Shown here: piece by piece, positions 13,768 through 13,882 of the stretch
Numbering within the stretch: the first letter of the stretch is position 1
Layout: every line of letters starts with the position of its first letter
From: Armatimonadota bacterium
GTDB taxonomy: Bacteria > Armatimonadota > Fimbriimonadia > Fimbriimonadales > Fimbriimonadaceae
DNA length: 13,882 nucleotides
Direction: 5' to 3'
NCBI GenBank assembly: GCA_023428805.1
Contig: JAEYWW010000382.1
Coordinates: 1 to 13,882 of the forward strand
The notes under the pieces: generated by a model
Told to the model about the DNA's origin: nothing
What the model saw: the letters and a program-made list of their open reading frames with translations, nothing else
Databases searched by the model: none
Program-made: the position numbers and the translations under genes

Positions 13768-13882
13768 ATGCCCGACATCGCCTTCGACCGTTACTACCGG
13801 TACGACGAACTGACTGAACTTCTTCGAGCCTACGCCAGTGAGAGCCCGGACTTGATCGACTTGGAAGCCATCGGTCAGAGCC
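13768..13882 (+). CDS. M14-family zinc carboxypeptidase, N-terminal fragment (truncated by window end)
   Basis: The first 38 codons are visible. IAFDRYYRYDELTELLRAYA followed by SPDLIDLEAIGQS matches the start of the M14 carboxypeptidase domain (F-x-x-Y-h-x-Y-x-E-L pattern, then L-x-x-I-G-x-S). The zinc ligands (HxxE ... H) would lie downstream of the window and cannot be checked. There is no signal peptide, so a cytoplasmic enzyme is suggested. AAGG at 13752-13755 is a weakly placed ribosome binding site. Codon use returns to the GC-rich pattern, so this gene probably belongs to the chromosomal background beyond the low-GC insertion. Confidence 0.75.
   Translation, partial: MPDIAFDRYYRYDELTELLRAYASESPDLIDLEAIGQS

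Noticed and set aside
1-13882. CRISPR array or complete insertion sequence
   Set aside because: No regularly spaced direct repeats and no transposase-like protein were seen on either strand.

Overview
The window comes from a Gram-negative bacterium: it encodes an outer-membrane secretin (PilQ) and the inner-membrane parts of a type IV pilus. Most of it is GC-rich (two 60-base lines counted by hand in pilQ and lpd are each 63% GC). GTG and TTG starts are used, and caspase-like and large pilus genes are present. This would suit a planctomycete-like or other deep Gram-negative lineage, but there is no rRNA or tRNA here, so the taxonomy is only an impression.

Layout. (1) Bases 1-2252, + strand: the end of a caspase-like (peptidase C14) gene carrying an EF-hand-like loop and a Tudor/chromo-like tail, directly abutted by a GH32 beta-fructosidase. 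(2) 2253-2735, - strand: a small unrecognised membrane protein, convergent with GH32 and divergent from the pilus operon. (3) 2853-9739, + strand: a tight type IV pilus operon in the order ExeA/MshM-like AAA ATPase, excisionase-type HTH protein, pilM, pilN, pilO, pilP-like, pilQ. It closes with a textbook intrinsic terminator at 9760-9797. (4) 9798-10250: a repeat-rich intergenic stretch containing a possible small degenerate element with imperfect inverted ends. (5) 10251-11813, + strand: dihydrolipoyl dehydrogenase, followed by a strong hairpin shared with the 3' end of the convergent gene. (6) 11824-13535, - strand: a two-gene operon of clearly lower GC (45-52% in sampled lines). It encodes a DUF4365-like protein with PD-(D/E)xK-nuclease-like residues and a 406-residue unrecognised protein. 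(7) 13768-13882, + strand: the first 38 codons of an M14 zinc carboxypeptidase.

How the parts work together. PilM (cytoplasmic, actin-like), PilN and PilO (bitopic inner-membrane proteins), PilP (periplasmic linker) and PilQ (outer-membrane pore) form the standard alignment complex of a type IV pilus. The ATPase and HTH protein are translationally linked to it, so they probably act in pilus assembly or its control. The motor, prepilin peptidase and pilins are not in the window. The best candidate for an undescribed system is the low-GC DUF4365-like/406-aa pair, which looks horizontally acquired and may be a defence or DNA-transaction module. The second is the caspase/EF-hand/Tudor-like protein.
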